Shown one piece after another: positions 48,364 through 59,812 of a stretch of DNA of 64,000 bases (its first letter is position 1; every line of letters begins with the position of its first letter). The stretch spans positions 7,042,081 to 7,106,080 of the forward strand of contig NC_033621.1 of the NCBI RefSeq assembly GCF_001540865.1, written 5' to 3'. The translations under genes and the position numbers were made by a program. A model generated the notes under the pieces. The model was not told where the DNA came from. It saw only the letters and a list, made by a program, of their open reading frames with translations, and did not search any database. This DNA comes from Ananas comosus (lineage: Eukaryota; Streptophyta; Magnoliopsida; Poales; Bromeliaceae).

Positions 48364-49145
48364 ACTAGATAGAGAGTAGTAGTTGGATTACTTAGACTTG
48401 CTTATAGCATAGCATTTGGGCCTGTAGTATACATGATAACCTTATTCATTGCATCATAGTATACTTGCTATCATGATAGAGCATATTCATCATACATTGG
48501 ACTTATTAGTCATGTTTGGACTTACTTCATAGGGATGAAGTAGATGTACAACACTTTCGACATCATGTTTCTTTGTAATATAGTAGCTTAGCCTTTTAAT
48601 TATGCTTTCATAAATGCAATTATTTCATTACTATTGCCTTGTTGACTTACCTTTTCTTTTGGGGCCTAGTGGTGCATAGAGCTGAGGTCAGTAATTGCCC
48701 ACTGGGAACTATAAATTATAGTTCTCACGTCCTCTGTTTTATGTTTTCTTTCAGAGCCTTCCACGTCGGGAGAGGCTAGGGACCGTGGGAAGGGCGTTGC
48801 TTCGAGCTAGCTCTTCGGCGAGTGACGAGTTGATAGGTGGTCTACCTCTCGATGTTTTTATTTTAGAGAGGTTGAGAGCTGCACCAGTGTACTAGAGACC
48901 ACCCTTTGTGTATACCATTTTGGAGATAATATTATACTACTTTATGTTCACTCTTATTGTTTTAGTATATTACTTTTTCCTTGTCGTAGATGGTAGATGT
49001 ATACTCGCTCTGATATCTCTAATTATTGATTTCTTTGGTTTTATTTCCGCTGTTGTTGTAGATGCCTTATATGTGTTGACATATGGCGGGTCTGGGCACG
49101 CTACCGGGAGGGCCTCTGCCGGTCCCGGGGCGTGACAGATTAGTT

Positions 49146-49157
49146 TGGTATCAGAGC
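49146..49157 (+). other. Primer binding site of the gypsy element
   Basis: TGGTATCAGAGC, eight bases after the LTR end at 49137, complementary to initiator Met tRNA. Confidence 0.92.
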
Positions 49158-49475
49158 ATAGGGTTGAGTCTTAGAGGACCTAGCAAACCTTAGGCCGGTT
49201 GGACTATAGGAAATAGGCTCGTGAGAGACGGGGTCTATTTGACTTGTGAGCGAAAGTATTATGATTGGGTTTTAAGATGACTCTAGAAAGTTAGAGTTTA
49301 ATCGGAGTGTATGGTTTCTAACTTCGCGGAGGGTTACGTTGGCGGCCGACAACGTAACATCAGGAGTTAGTTGTGGACAACACTTCCTTACTTTCGCATG
49401 ATTTGGGTATTGTTAATTGAGCGGGGATTCGATAGCGCGGGTTACTAACTTGCGCTTTTATGTTTTGTAGTGACA

Positions 49476-51242
49476 ATGCTGATTACGCGCTCTGAATCGG
49501 CGGGGGCGGACAATGCGGCACAATTTGAGGAGGCTGAGACCTCCACTACCTTCGGATCCGGTGAGGTCCGTGAGTTGAGGGGCCAGTTGGCAGCCCTCAC
49601 TGATTTGGTGACGCGACAGGCGGACACGGCGCTTCGACAGGAGGCGCGGATGAAGCACTTGGAGGACCTTCTGCTGCAGCAGGCGGCGGCTAGGGAGACT
49701 CAGATCCCTACACCACCCGCACCAGTGGAGGTGGTTGCGCCTAGGGTGTCGTCCCCTGCACTCGACGCTTCTAGGACGGCACCAGCGGCGGCACCTCGGG
49801 GAGAGGACATCGCGGCACCACCAGCGTGAGCATCTGTAGCGGGGGCGGTTTTCCCCGTGATGGTTAAGGGAGCCGAGCGGGATCGGCTTATGGAGCGTCT
49901 CAGCGAGTTCAGAAGATGCAACCCCCGGACCTTCGACGGGAAGAACGTGGACCACTAGATTGTAGAGAAATGGCTTATGCACATGGAGAAGCTGTTTCGA
50001 GATACCTTCGTCGAGGAGAGGGACAGAGTGTGGCTCGTCACACATCATCTAGACGGCGAGGCCTACCGATGGTGGTTGGACATCCAGGACAACCCCAGCA
50101 CGGATTTGACGGCGATTACTTGGAGGAGGTTCAAGGAACTCCTGCTGGAGCATTACTTCCCTGACAGTGTCAAGAGGAAGATGGAGCAGGATCTGCGCAA
50201 CCTGCGCCAGGGAGACAGGATGGTGGCCGAGTACGAGAGAGAGTTCTCCCGACTTCTTCATTGCGTGCCCTTCGTTGTTCGGGACGACGAGGATAAGCCC
50301 CGCATCTTCGAGCGGGCATTGCGGCCTTTGATTTTTCGATTTGTTCAGTCTTCCAACCTGCAAATCTACCGGGAGGTTGTGAACCGCGAACTCATAGTGG
50401 AGAGTGGAGCAGCGGATCTGCAGGAGCGGCGAGAGGCCTTGGATAAGGGTAAAGGCAAGAGGCCCACGGCTGAGGGTGCGAGTCAGGCGCACTCAGGGAA
50501 GCCGCCGAGACATCCGAGACACCGGAGTCAGTCGCGAGGACGCGGCCAGTCTACTCAGCGAGGAGGACTTGATCGACGTCAGGCTCCGCGCTGCGTGATC
50601 TACGGTGGTCCCCATTTTCCACGGCAGTGTTCACGCAGTCGGGGCAGGTGCTACCTGTGTGGCCAGGAGGGCCACTTCCAGTCGGACTGCCCGAGGAGTC
50701 CAGCACCACCGCCATCTTCAGCATCTGCACCAGCTTTACCGGGTCCCAGCCCGGGGACACCTTCTGCGCTTCACCAGGCCGGACGGCCGCCAGTGCAGCA
50801 GCAGGCGGAGGGGGCACGACAGGCCGCGAGTGGGCGCATGTACGCGGCCCAGACTGAGGAGGCGGCAGCACCCGAGAATGTGGTCGTAGGTATCATTTTA
50901 CTTTATGGTATTCGAGTACGAGCATTATTTGATACCGGTGCATCGCATTCATTCATAGACCGGCTGTTTGCAGAGTTGCATGGCATCCCATTGACATCTT
51001 TGTTGCATCCGGGACGAGTTATTGTACCCGACCACTCTTTAGATATTCGAGAGTTTTGCCCCAGTAGCCCTGTTCGGGTTGGAGATTGGATCATGCCTGC
51101 GGATTTACTAGCTTTGCATAAACTTGGAGAGTTTGATGTTGTATTGGGCATGGATTGGTTGACCAAGTACTACGCCACAATTGATTGTAAGAATCGAAAT
51201 GTGACGTTTAGAGAGCTGGGGCAGGCGGAGGTTGTGTACTGA
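49476..51242 (+). pseudogene. Gypsy gag and protease, broken by stops
   Basis: One frame runs from MLITRSES to the protease. Stops at 49827 (TGA) and 49956 (TAG, at a Trp position) split gag. The gag domain WLMHMEKLF...WWLDIQDNP is intact. The first zinc motif reads CVIYGGPHFPRQC, with Cys replaced by Tyr, and the second CYLCGQEGHFQSDC is complete. The aspartic protease has FDTGASHSFI (50928 onward) and VLGMDWL. A TGA at 51240 ends the frame before the RT linker. Gag forms particles and protease would mature them. This copy can make neither properly. Confidence 0.92.
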
Positions 51243-53171
51243 GGATTCCAGAGTTCGCTGTTTGCGATGACGATTAGTTCCTCTCGAGATAGACAGCTGA
51301 TCAGCAGAGGCTGCGTGGCCTAATTGGCTACTATTGTGTTGCGGGGCGATTCAGACGCCCCTAGGATTAAGGACCTTCCCGTCGTGCGGGAGTTTGGAGA
51401 TGTGTTTCCGGCTGAGCTTCCAGGCATGCCACCTGATAGGGAGATTGAGTTTGTGGTATATCTCGTCCCCGGGACTACTCTAATCTCAAAGGCGCCCTAT
51501 AGGGTGGCACCAGCAGAATTGAAGGAGCTGAAGGCACAGTTGCAGGATCTTCTAGACAAGGGTTTTGTGCGACCGAGTGTGTCACCTTGGGGAGCACCGG
51601 TCCTATTTGTCAAGAAGAAGGATGGATCACTTCGCTTGTGCGTGGATTACCGTGAACTCAATAAAGTCACGATTAAGAACAAGTATCTATTACCAAGGAT
51701 TGATAATTTATTTGATCAGCTCCAGAGATCTAGTGTATATTCCAAGATCGACCTGCAGTCGGGATACCACCAATTGAAGATCAAGCCGGAGGATGTGTCA
51801 AGGACGGCTTTTAGAACACGGTATGGACATTATGAGTTTACTGTGATGCCGTTCAGGCTTACTAATGCCCCGGCAGCTTTTATAGATCTAATGAACCGTG
51901 TTTTCAAGCCTTATCTAGACAGGTTCGTCGTAGTATTCATCGACGACATTTTGGTCTATTCCCGAAGTGCTGCGGATCACGAGGAACACTTGAGACTTGT
52001 ACTTCAAGTGTTTCGGAAAAAGAAGCTCTACGCTAAATTGAAGAAGTGTGAGTTTTGGCTTAGAGAGGTGGCGTTTTTGGGCCATTTGATTTTCGGATCA
52101 GGTATAGCCGTGGATCCTAGAAAAATTGAAGCTATCAAGGACTGGCCGAGGCCGACGAGTGTCACCGAGATTCAGAGTTCTCTTGGCTTGGCCGGCTACT
52201 ACCGACGGTTTGTCGAGGGATTTGCAAAGACATCCACTCCCCTCACGAGGCTCACGCATAAGGGCACCAAGTTTGTTTGGAATGATGAGTACGAAAGGAG
52301 CTTTCAAGAGTTGAAGCAGAGATTGACGACCGCCCCGATCCTAACCTTGCCAACTGCTGGAGCAGGGTATGTGATTTATAGTGATGCTTCCTTTAATGGA
52401 TTGGGCTGTGTTTTAATGCAGGATGGGAAAGTGATAGCGTATGCATCGCGCTAGTTGAAGGATTATGAAAGAAACTGCCCTACTCATGATTTGGAATTGG
52501 CGGCCGTAGTCTTTGCATTGAAGCTATGGCGCCATTACTTATACAGCGAGCGATGCGAAGTATATACGGATCACAAGAGTTTAAAGTATTTATTCACTCA
52601 AAAGGAGTTGAACTTGAGGCAGCGCAGATGGTTGGAGCTACTCAAGGATTACGATTTGACGATACTTTACCACCCGGGCAAGGCTAACGTGGTGGCGGAT
52701 GCGCTAAGCAAAAAATCGACGGAAAACTTAGCGATGCTTGTGGTTACTCAACCACCGTTGATCGAGCAGATGAAGCAGTTGGAGTTGGAGGTAGTGGCTC
52801 CTGATACACCTTTGAGACTATTGACTTTGGTGGTGCAACCTATACTAGTGGAAAAGATTAAAGAAAAGCAAGTCTCCGATACGGAATTGCAAAAGATTCG
52901 CGCTAAAATGCTTGATGGGTGCACCGGTGACTTTTCTGAGGACGGTGTTGGACTGATGCGCTTCCGTGGACGGATCTGTGTACCGGCGGAACCGGCACTT
53001 AAGGAAGAAATTCTTCAAGAGGCACACCGAGCACCGTATGCTATACATCCGGGAGGCACCAAGATGTATAAGGACTTAAAGTTGCATTATTGGTGGCCCG
53101 GGATGAAGAAGGACTTTGGTGAGTTTGTTGCTAGATGTTTAACTTGCCAACAGGTGAAAGCTGAGCATTGA
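51243..53171 (+). pseudogene. Gypsy pol: RT, RNase H and integrase zinc finger, with stops
   Basis: Same frame as gag after a TAA at 51321. RT motifs: [48 protein letters not shown] (catalytic pair intact near 51939) and FLGHLIF. RNase [14 protein letters not shown], then a TAG at 52452 (Gln position), [20 protein letters not shown] and [12 protein letters not shown]. The linker ends ADALSKK. The integrase zinc finger is [10 protein letters not shown]...KMYKDL...[11 protein letters not shown], ended by TGA at 53169. The stops are mostly of the kind made by C-to-T change on either strand. Confidence 0.92.
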
Positions 53172-54280
53172 GTCCCTGCGGGAAATTGCAGAGCCTACCG
53201 ATACCAGTATGGAAATGGGAGAAGATCACCATGGACTTTGTGATGGGTTTGCCCCGCTCGCAGGCCGGGCGTGATGCTATCTGGGTGATCATGGATAGGT
53301 TGACGAAATTGGCACATTTCGTACCTATCCACACTACTTGGACTGGTGAGAGACTCGCACAGGTATACTTGGATGAGATTGTGCAATTACACGGGGTACC
53401 TACTTCTATAGTGTCAGATCGAGACCCCCGATTCGTATTTCACTTCTGGCGGAGCTTACAGGATGCTTTGGGTACGCGCTTAGATTTCAGTACAGCTTTC
53501 CACCCCCAGAGTGACGGGCAGTCAGAGCGTACTATACAGACTCTCGAGAACATGCTTCGAGCCTGTGTAATTGACTTTCAGGGAGGATGGTCGCAGCATC
53601 TACCGATGGCAGAGTTTGCTTATAACAACAGTTATCAAGCAAGCATCAAGATGGCACCGTTCGAGGCGCTCTATGGACGGAAGTGTAGATCGCCACTTCA
53701 CTGGAGTGAGGTTGGCGAGAGATTGGCTTTAGGCCCAGATGTGCTCCAGGAAGCAGAGGACAAGGTTCGCATTGCTCGGGAGCGACTGTTAACAGTCCAA
53801 AGTAGGCAAAAGAGTTATGTTGACAAGCGTCGACGGGACTTGGAGTTTCAGATTGATGATCATGTCTTCTTGAAAGTCTCGCCGACCAGAAGGATTAGGA
53901 GATTCGGGATCCGGGGTAAGTTGAGCCCCCGAAACATTGGACCGTATGAGATTTTGGAGCGTATAGGCTCGGTAGCATATCGACTTGCGTTACCTCCGAA
54001 CCTATCGGGCGTACATAATGTTTTTCATGTATCGGTCCTTCGGAAGTACATCTATGATCCAGCTCATGTGCTTGACGCTACACCATTGGAGCTGCGAGAG
54101 GATTTGAGCTTTGAAGAGCAACCTTTGAGGATTCTGGCTCGCGAAGTAAAAATATTGCGGAACCGTGACATTCCCTACGTGAAGGTGCTTTGGAGCAACC
54201 ACGACGAGCGCGAGGCCACTTAGGAGTTGGAGAGTGCACTGCGAGAGCGCTATCCCCATCTTTTTCAGATGGAGGCTTGA
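53172..54280 (+). pseudogene. Gypsy pol: integrase core, C-terminal domain and chromodomain-like end
   Basis: A one-base loss near 53180 moves the reading to a new frame. The core follows: WEKITMDFVMGLP (first Asp), VSDRDPRFVFHFW (second Asp), FHPQSDGQSERTIQTL (Glu). Then the GPYEILERIGSVAYRLALPP module and, after NVFHVSVLRKYIYDPAHVL, a chromodomain-like tail: VKVLWSNHDEREAT, a TAG at 54221 where Trp is expected, then ELESALRERYPHLF and TGA at 54278. The tail is of the chromovirus CHD type II. It targets integration to particular chromatin in active relatives. Confidence 0.92.
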
Positions 54281-54334
54281 GGTACTTTACCTTTTTGAGT
54301 TTCGCGGACGAAACTCCTTTTTAGGAGGGGTGAA
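54281..54334 (+). other. Hairpin and polypurine tract before the 3' LTR
   Basis: The hairpin GAGTTTCG-CGG-ACGAAACTC (54297-54315) is followed by TTTTTAGGAGGGGTGAA ending at the LTR start 54335. The same hairpin-PPT order is found in the TR-GAG at 42437-42403, supporting their common origin. Confidence 0.85.
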
Positions 54335-56930
54335 TGTAACACACTGGACCTTTGCAAATTGCGAGGTTCGAGTGATTGGATGTGTTTCGAGTTTTTCCAC
54401 ACTTGGTGGAGGGTCGTAGAATGTTTTCCGAACTAAAAAGTTCGAAAACTGGAATTCTGGATGAGTCCTGAGAGTTTTTACTCTCGGGGACTGGTCCCTG
54501 AAAGGAGAGACCGGTCCCCCAGTGAGCAGTGCTGTGCAGCCGGCGAGGAGACCGGTCCCGCGCAGGGAGAGACCGGTTCCCGAACGATGGTTTTTCGAGT
54601 TCGACACGAGAGACCGGTCCCTTGCAAGGAGAGACCGGTCCCTCTGGGCGAAAATTGCCGAGACCGCGCTGATGCAATATTGGATTTTTGAGGGGCCTCT
54701 TTGGATTTTGTTACACTAGATGGCTTATATGGCCACACCACCCTCTCTCCTTCTCATTTCTCTCCTCATACTCACTCCCCACCCTTGTTAGAGAGAGAAG
54801 AGGAAGGAGAAGAAGGAAGAAGAAGAAGAAGAAGGAGAAGGTCTTTTGGTGCACTTGGAGCATTTCTTTCCTCTCCTTCTCTTCCCACCTTGTTGGTGCT
54901 TGAAGGCTTGGACTTGGAGCTTGCAAGAGAGGAGAACTTCACCCTTGGAGCTTGGATTGGAGCGTCTAAGGAGGTTTGTTGCTCATTTCCTTTCTCTAGA
55001 CCTTGATTTGGTGGGTTTTACCATATGGAACCCTAAAATGGGATTTTAGGGTTAATTTTGGGGCTTTTTGATCTAAGGCTTTTGAGGCTCAATTTCTTGA
55101 TTTAGAATCTTCCTTTAGGTTAGATTGGAAGGATCATAACCTTCTTTTGGAGCTTGAGAGAGAATTTCTACTCCCTAGGTGAGTTTTTACCATTTTTGTA
55201 AGATTGTTAATGTTTGGGCTTAGAGTTGTTCATAACGCTCGTGTATCTTTTTGCTCATTACTTTTAGGGTATTTTGAGACTCGTGGACAACTCCGTTCGG
55301 CGAAACGAGGGACTACACGACGGTTCGGTGGGTTTGACCTAGCCTGGCATATGAGAAATTCTCGTATCCCATGTTTTATGCTTGTAGAGAAAAAATTCAT
55401 GCATTTCCATGATAAATGTATTTATTGTGAATTTTAGGATGCTTAACATGCCTATATTAGGTGTAAGAAATTTCGGGCCCCTATATAGTAGAGGGCTACC
55501 TTGGGGGACTTGTACACGATTGGCATCCTATTGAGACTTAGAATCATACTTTCTATTGTGAAAATGAGCGTTACCTTCATGCATTCTAAGCTATTCTTAT
55601 TTGAGACTTAAAGGATCTTAATAAGCCATAAAAGGGGCATATGACAAGATTGACATGTGAGATTGTGAGCTAATGTCATAAAGCGGCACTGAGCTCGGGT
55701 TGTGTGTGAACCTAGTGGATAGGGCCATTGAGAGAATTGGAACTTGTATGTATATCGAAATGTCTAAGTGTCATAAAGGGGCACTAGACTTAGTGAATGA
55801 ATGAAACTTTACATTGTGACCTAGAGCTAGACCGTTGGGTTACTAGTAGCTATTGCCATGTTTGAGACATGAGGGTTGGATACTTGAGCTTTTGACTACG
55901 CTTGCTTGCCATTTGTGCTTATTCGCACATGCTTGTGAGGGTCGCTCCCTACAAGCCGGCACTCCGGAGTTGGCCTACGTGACTGATGTTCGCTCGTGCG
56001 GTATCGAGAAGCCTACGGGGTCGAGTGGGACAGACACATTCCAAGAGTAGGAATGTTGGGCTGCCACAGGCACTTAGGCGGCACAAGCTGTACTACCTTG
56101 GGTAGGTCCTTAATTGGAAATGGAAATTGACACGGTATTGAGTGTGTTATAATCACTACTAGATAGAGAGTAGTAGTTGGATTACTTGGACTTGCTTATA
56201 GCATAGCATTTGGGCCTGTAGTATACATGATAACCTTATTCATTGCATCATAGTATACTTGCTATCATGATAGAGCATATTCATCATACATTGGACTTAT
56301 TAGTCATGTTTGGACTTACTTCATAGGGATGAAGTAGATGTACAACACTTTCGACATCATGTTTCTTTGTGATATAGTAGCTTAGCCTTTTAATTATGCT
56401 TTCATAAATGCAATTATTTCATTACTATTGCCTTATTGACTTACCTTTTCTTTTGGGGCCTAGTGATGCATAGAGCTGAGGTCAGTAATTGCCCACTGGG
56501 AACTATAAATTATAGTTCTCATGCCTCTGTTTTATGTTTTCTTTCAGAACCTTCCCCGCCGGGAGAGGCTAGGGACCGTGGGAAGGGCGTTACTTCGAGC
56601 TAGCTCTTCGGCAAGTGACGAGTTGATAGGTGGTCTACCTCTCGATGTTTTTATTTTGGAGAGGTTGAGAGCTGTACCAGTATACTAGAGACCACCCTTT
56701 GTGTATACCATTTTGGAGATGATATTGTACTACTTTATGTTCACTCTTATTGTTTTAGTATATTACTTTTCCCTTGTCGTAGATGGTAGATGTATACTCG
56801 CTCTGATATCTCTAGTTATTGATTTCTTTGGTTTTATTTCCGCTGTTGTTGTAGACGCCTTATATGGGTTGACATATGGCCGGTCTGGGCACGCTACTGG
56901 GAGAGCCTCTACCAGTCCCGGGGCGTGAAA
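54335..56930 (+). repeat. 3' LTR of the gypsy element
   Basis: 2596 bp, TGTAACACACTGG to GGGCGTGAAA; the terminal CA has mutated to AA. ACCGGT array at 54510, 54551, 54572, 54613 and 54634 plus ACTGGT at 54490. GAAGAA microsatellite at about 54805-54840. Followed by GGACC, the target duplication. Confidence 0.93.
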
Positions 56931-57102
56931 GGACCCCTCCGACCGGCCGCACCTGTCCCCGGCCGGATCTCCTGCCGTCCGGCCGCCGGCGGCCAACCCT
57001 AGCTCCACTACCTAGGTAAGGCTGTAATTCTGTTAACAGCACCTTATTCTGGGGTTCCGATCACCTTTCTAGTGACCTGATAAGTCCCCTTCACCTCGGG
57101 AA

Positions 57103-57145
57103 GTGAGCACGATGATCTACGACTCGTTCTGAACATCGTGCTCAC
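57103..57145 (+). other. Conserved 43-bp hairpin in LTR A3
   Basis: Perfect 12-bp arms GTGAGCACGATG and CATCGTGCTCAC, as in A2 (8887-8929). Confidence 0.8.
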
Positions 57146-59569
57146 CTCCGTTAAGGACAGAGATGCCCTGGTTAGTGAGTTTAATGCAATTTAGGCGCTG
57201 TGCGCGCTGTTTCGCTGAACTTCGTGTCGCTCATGCGCTTCCCACAGTGGTCGTAACTGCTCCGAAAGGTGAGCACGGCCTCCGGCACGCTGAAACCTAT
57301 CAGTGAGTGTGACGATGTGACTAATCGATCCCTGGTTTGTGCAGACAAACCATAAAAGCGCCGAAATCGCATGAAATAATGCGATTTCGGGTAATCGGGA
57401 GGGCTTTTATGTATTTTGGGTTGTTGCGGCTACTGTTGGCAGCATGGGTGAGCAGTGGGTGACCTCTGGACTGATTGTCCAAGGCCCCAAACCTTTGCGA
57501 AGATCGAAAATGCATTTCCGGCGCGTTTTTCGGCGAAATCCGCCGACGGAACGCGTGTTCGGTTCGGAATTCTTCCGACGGTGTCTCGAGATGATTTATT
57601 GTGTCACTGAGCCTAGTTGGCTGGTCACCCACGTCATTTCGAGGGTTCGAAAATGACGGGTGAGCGACGGTGGGTTCCGGTGTCGATATTGACACTTTCG
57701 GGAACCCGGATCGGAACAATTATCCGACGATAATTGTTTCAATGTGAGGCGATGTGTTTGCTGCCAAGAACCATAAATAATGGTGTTTTGTGGCAGCGGG
57801 TGACTCGTAGTGTGAGTCGGTGTGCTCCGGGACAGCTCGTGGGTCCCGACGGAGTCCCGGTGCGATTTTTGGAACTTCTGGCGAGTTACGGTAATCGGTA
57901 TTGGGAAACCGATCTCCGTGGGATTATTTGTGGGTTGTGGATTTAGTGGTTATTAGTTGTGGGTTAGACACTAACCCGGTGGACCTTCCTTAGGTCCGGT
58001 TGACATTCTTTTGCAGTCAGGAGACAGGCGCGATATTCGTACAGGTGGGTACTTCGATCCGAAGTCGGTATAGTGGTGCACGCTCGGTGATGGTTTCTTA
58101 CCCTTACTCTTTGGTTATTATGACTGCATAGTACCTATATTGAGCCTTGCACCCTTGTTTATTCGTTATACTCTACTCGTTGTTTGCATGCTTAGTATCC
58201 TGAGTAGGAGTAGAGTAGTTCTATCTGCATTCCGTATCTGTTGACCTGGTTGGTCTGTTCTCGCACTTCGTATCAGTGACCTTGTTGGTTGGTTGGACTC
58301 TGTGGACCTTGGGTCCAGGCAACACATCGACTCTCTTGTCATGTGTTTCGATCTGGTTAATCGTGGTTCGGTGTTGTACGCCCTTGTTTCTGGCTTTGGC
58401 CTAGGCACCGGCTTCAGTCGATTTTTGTTTGAGCATACCAGCATGACTTAGTCACAGCACTTGGGGGTATTCACGACATCATATTGGTTTGGCTACCGAC
58501 TAGAGGTGTGCTTATCCGGATGGGTCGTCCTGTGGGACGGGTGAATCAGGTCGGTGCAGGATTAGTGACTAGCAGTGCTTGAGGTCTGCGGACCAATATA
58601 GCAGGTACCAGATTGGGTATATTTGGACTTTTTGTCTGGTTGACGCATATAGCTATAGTAGAGGTTGTTGCTTCTGTACCTTCAGTTCTTTCTTTACACT
58701 TGTCTTGCTACTATAGTTTTGTTGCATGTATACCTTCAGTTGTTCATTACAGTAACGGTAGTTGTACTTTCTTATATATATATTTATCTCTTTCGTTCAT
58801 TATTGTTGCTACTGTATTTCCACTGACCCGTATTGTTGTTTAGCTCTTCCTGATCCGGTGAGTACTCCTCGCCTTCGTCGGCTTGCGGTACCCACTTGGA
58901 GGGGAGACATGTTTACATGTTCTCACCTCCCCCACCTTTTTTCAGGTATTGCGGGCGATGAGTGTTGGGACGAGACGTGAGATGCGTTCGTAGTGGTCGA
59001 TAGAGCTTCCGACCCGGTATGATTGGTTTAGTTACTACCCTCTCTATTGCTGTTGATATAGCTTAGACAGTTTATATAGTTCAGTATGTTTATTTCATTT
59101 GAATATATGGGTTTTCATGAATGTAATAAAAGGATTTGTGGATTTTGAGAAATGTAAAATGGTTTTCTACCCCTCGTGGTAGCGTGCTTTCAAAAGATAA
59201 GAGTTTCCGTGTAGGAAACAGTTTTAAAAAGGTTTTCAGTGGATTTTGTATCTTAGTATTTCAAAATCGAGTTTCCGGGTAGGAAACATTTTAACCGATA
59301 GATGTGGAATTATGTTTAAACATCGAATGTAAATCTGTGATGTGAATGGTGAATGTATGAGTGTATAGTTATCTTTATATTCATTTGGTTGTGGTCGTAT
59401 CCTGGTTTACTTGTTGTACTTGTTTGACGCCGTGCAAATACAGGGGAGACTCTGTTCGTGTGAACAGTGGATTCTTTGTATTTGTGGCGGATCTGGCATA
59501 CCCTGGGGTCAGGTTTTCAAAAAAAAAAAAGTGTTTTAACCTAAAGGGACCCTGGGGCGTGACATGGAC

Positions 59570-59631
59570 GCGGACGTGGACGTGGCAGGGGACGAAGGCG
59601 AGAGCATAGGACAGGGATGGAGGGGACTTAA
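59570..59631 (+). pseudogene. Last codons of the MULE PMD gene after solo LTR A3
   Basis: With the solo LTR and one TGGAC removed, the codon split at 35705 is completed by the two bases 59570-59571. The frame continues with alternating Arg and Gly codons and then a short basic tail to TAA at 59629-59631. In the present sequence the upstream frame instead ends at a stop supplied by the LTR (TAA at 35708-35710). Frame, composition and TSD agree, so this is the displaced 3' end. Confidence 0.9.
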
Positions 59632-59812
59632 TGTTTTTTTATTATTTTTGAGATTCTTATGTATATTTGATATTTCAGATCTTTCTACATTGATTTTTTA
59701 TAGTATTATCTAAATTTATTCATATTGAAATGTGTTGATATTGGTATAGCTCATTTTATATGCTTAAAGTGTGGTTGAAGTTGGTATAGATGATTTTATG
59801 TAGGGATAATTG
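59632..59812 (+). other. Probable 3' flank of the PMD gene
   Basis: AT-rich DNA directly after the PMD stop codon, with no reading frame or recognisable element. It would contain the 3' untranslated region. The MULE right terminus is not identified here. Confidence 0.4.

Larger units (their letters stand above)
37257..49137 (+). repeat. 5' LTR of the gypsy element, interrupted by the TR-GAG
   Basis: Runs TGTAACACACTGG to GGGGCGTGACA. It has an ACCGGT array at 37411-37560 (five exact copies plus ACTGGT) and a GAAGAA microsatellite at 37725-37755. The interrupted halves join at the duplicated ACTAG (39079-39083 and 48364-48368). Downstream, 48690-48727 has the stem-loop CTGGGAACTATAA-TTATAGTTCTCAC. 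Confidence 0.92.
37257..56930 (+). mobile_element. Ty3/gypsy chromovirus-type element, complete but degenerate
   Basis: Two LTRs of 2596 bp (5': 37257-39083 plus 48369-49137; 3': 54335-56930), TSD GGACC (37252-37256, 56931-56935), initiator-Met PBS at 49146-49157, gag-PR-RT-RH-INT order, a C-terminal chromodomain-like segment and a PPT before the 3' LTR. The order and the hairpin GTTTCG-CGG-ACGAAAC just before the PPT fit the Tekay/Del type of plant chromoviruses. By eye the LTRs differ at about 18 positions in their first 365 bases, so the insertion is old. The final CA of the 3' LTR has become AA. The TR-GAG at 39084 interrupts its 5' LTR. Confidence 0.93.
35706..59564 (+). mobile_element. 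Solo LTR, family A, copy A3, split by the gypsy element
   Basis: LTR bases are 35706-37256 and 56936-59564, together 4180 bp. It starts TGTAAGGACTGAGATTTTGAC and ends CCTGGGGCGTGACA, with TSD TGGAC at 35701-35705 and 59565-59569. Sequence order matches A2: start block, TATA run, GC-rich block, 43-bp hairpin, CCCACT...TTCTCAC module. The gypsy element with GGACC duplications interrupts it at a site corresponding to about 8720 in A2. The insertion lies inside a codon of the Arg/Gly tail of the PMD gene. Confidence 0.93.
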
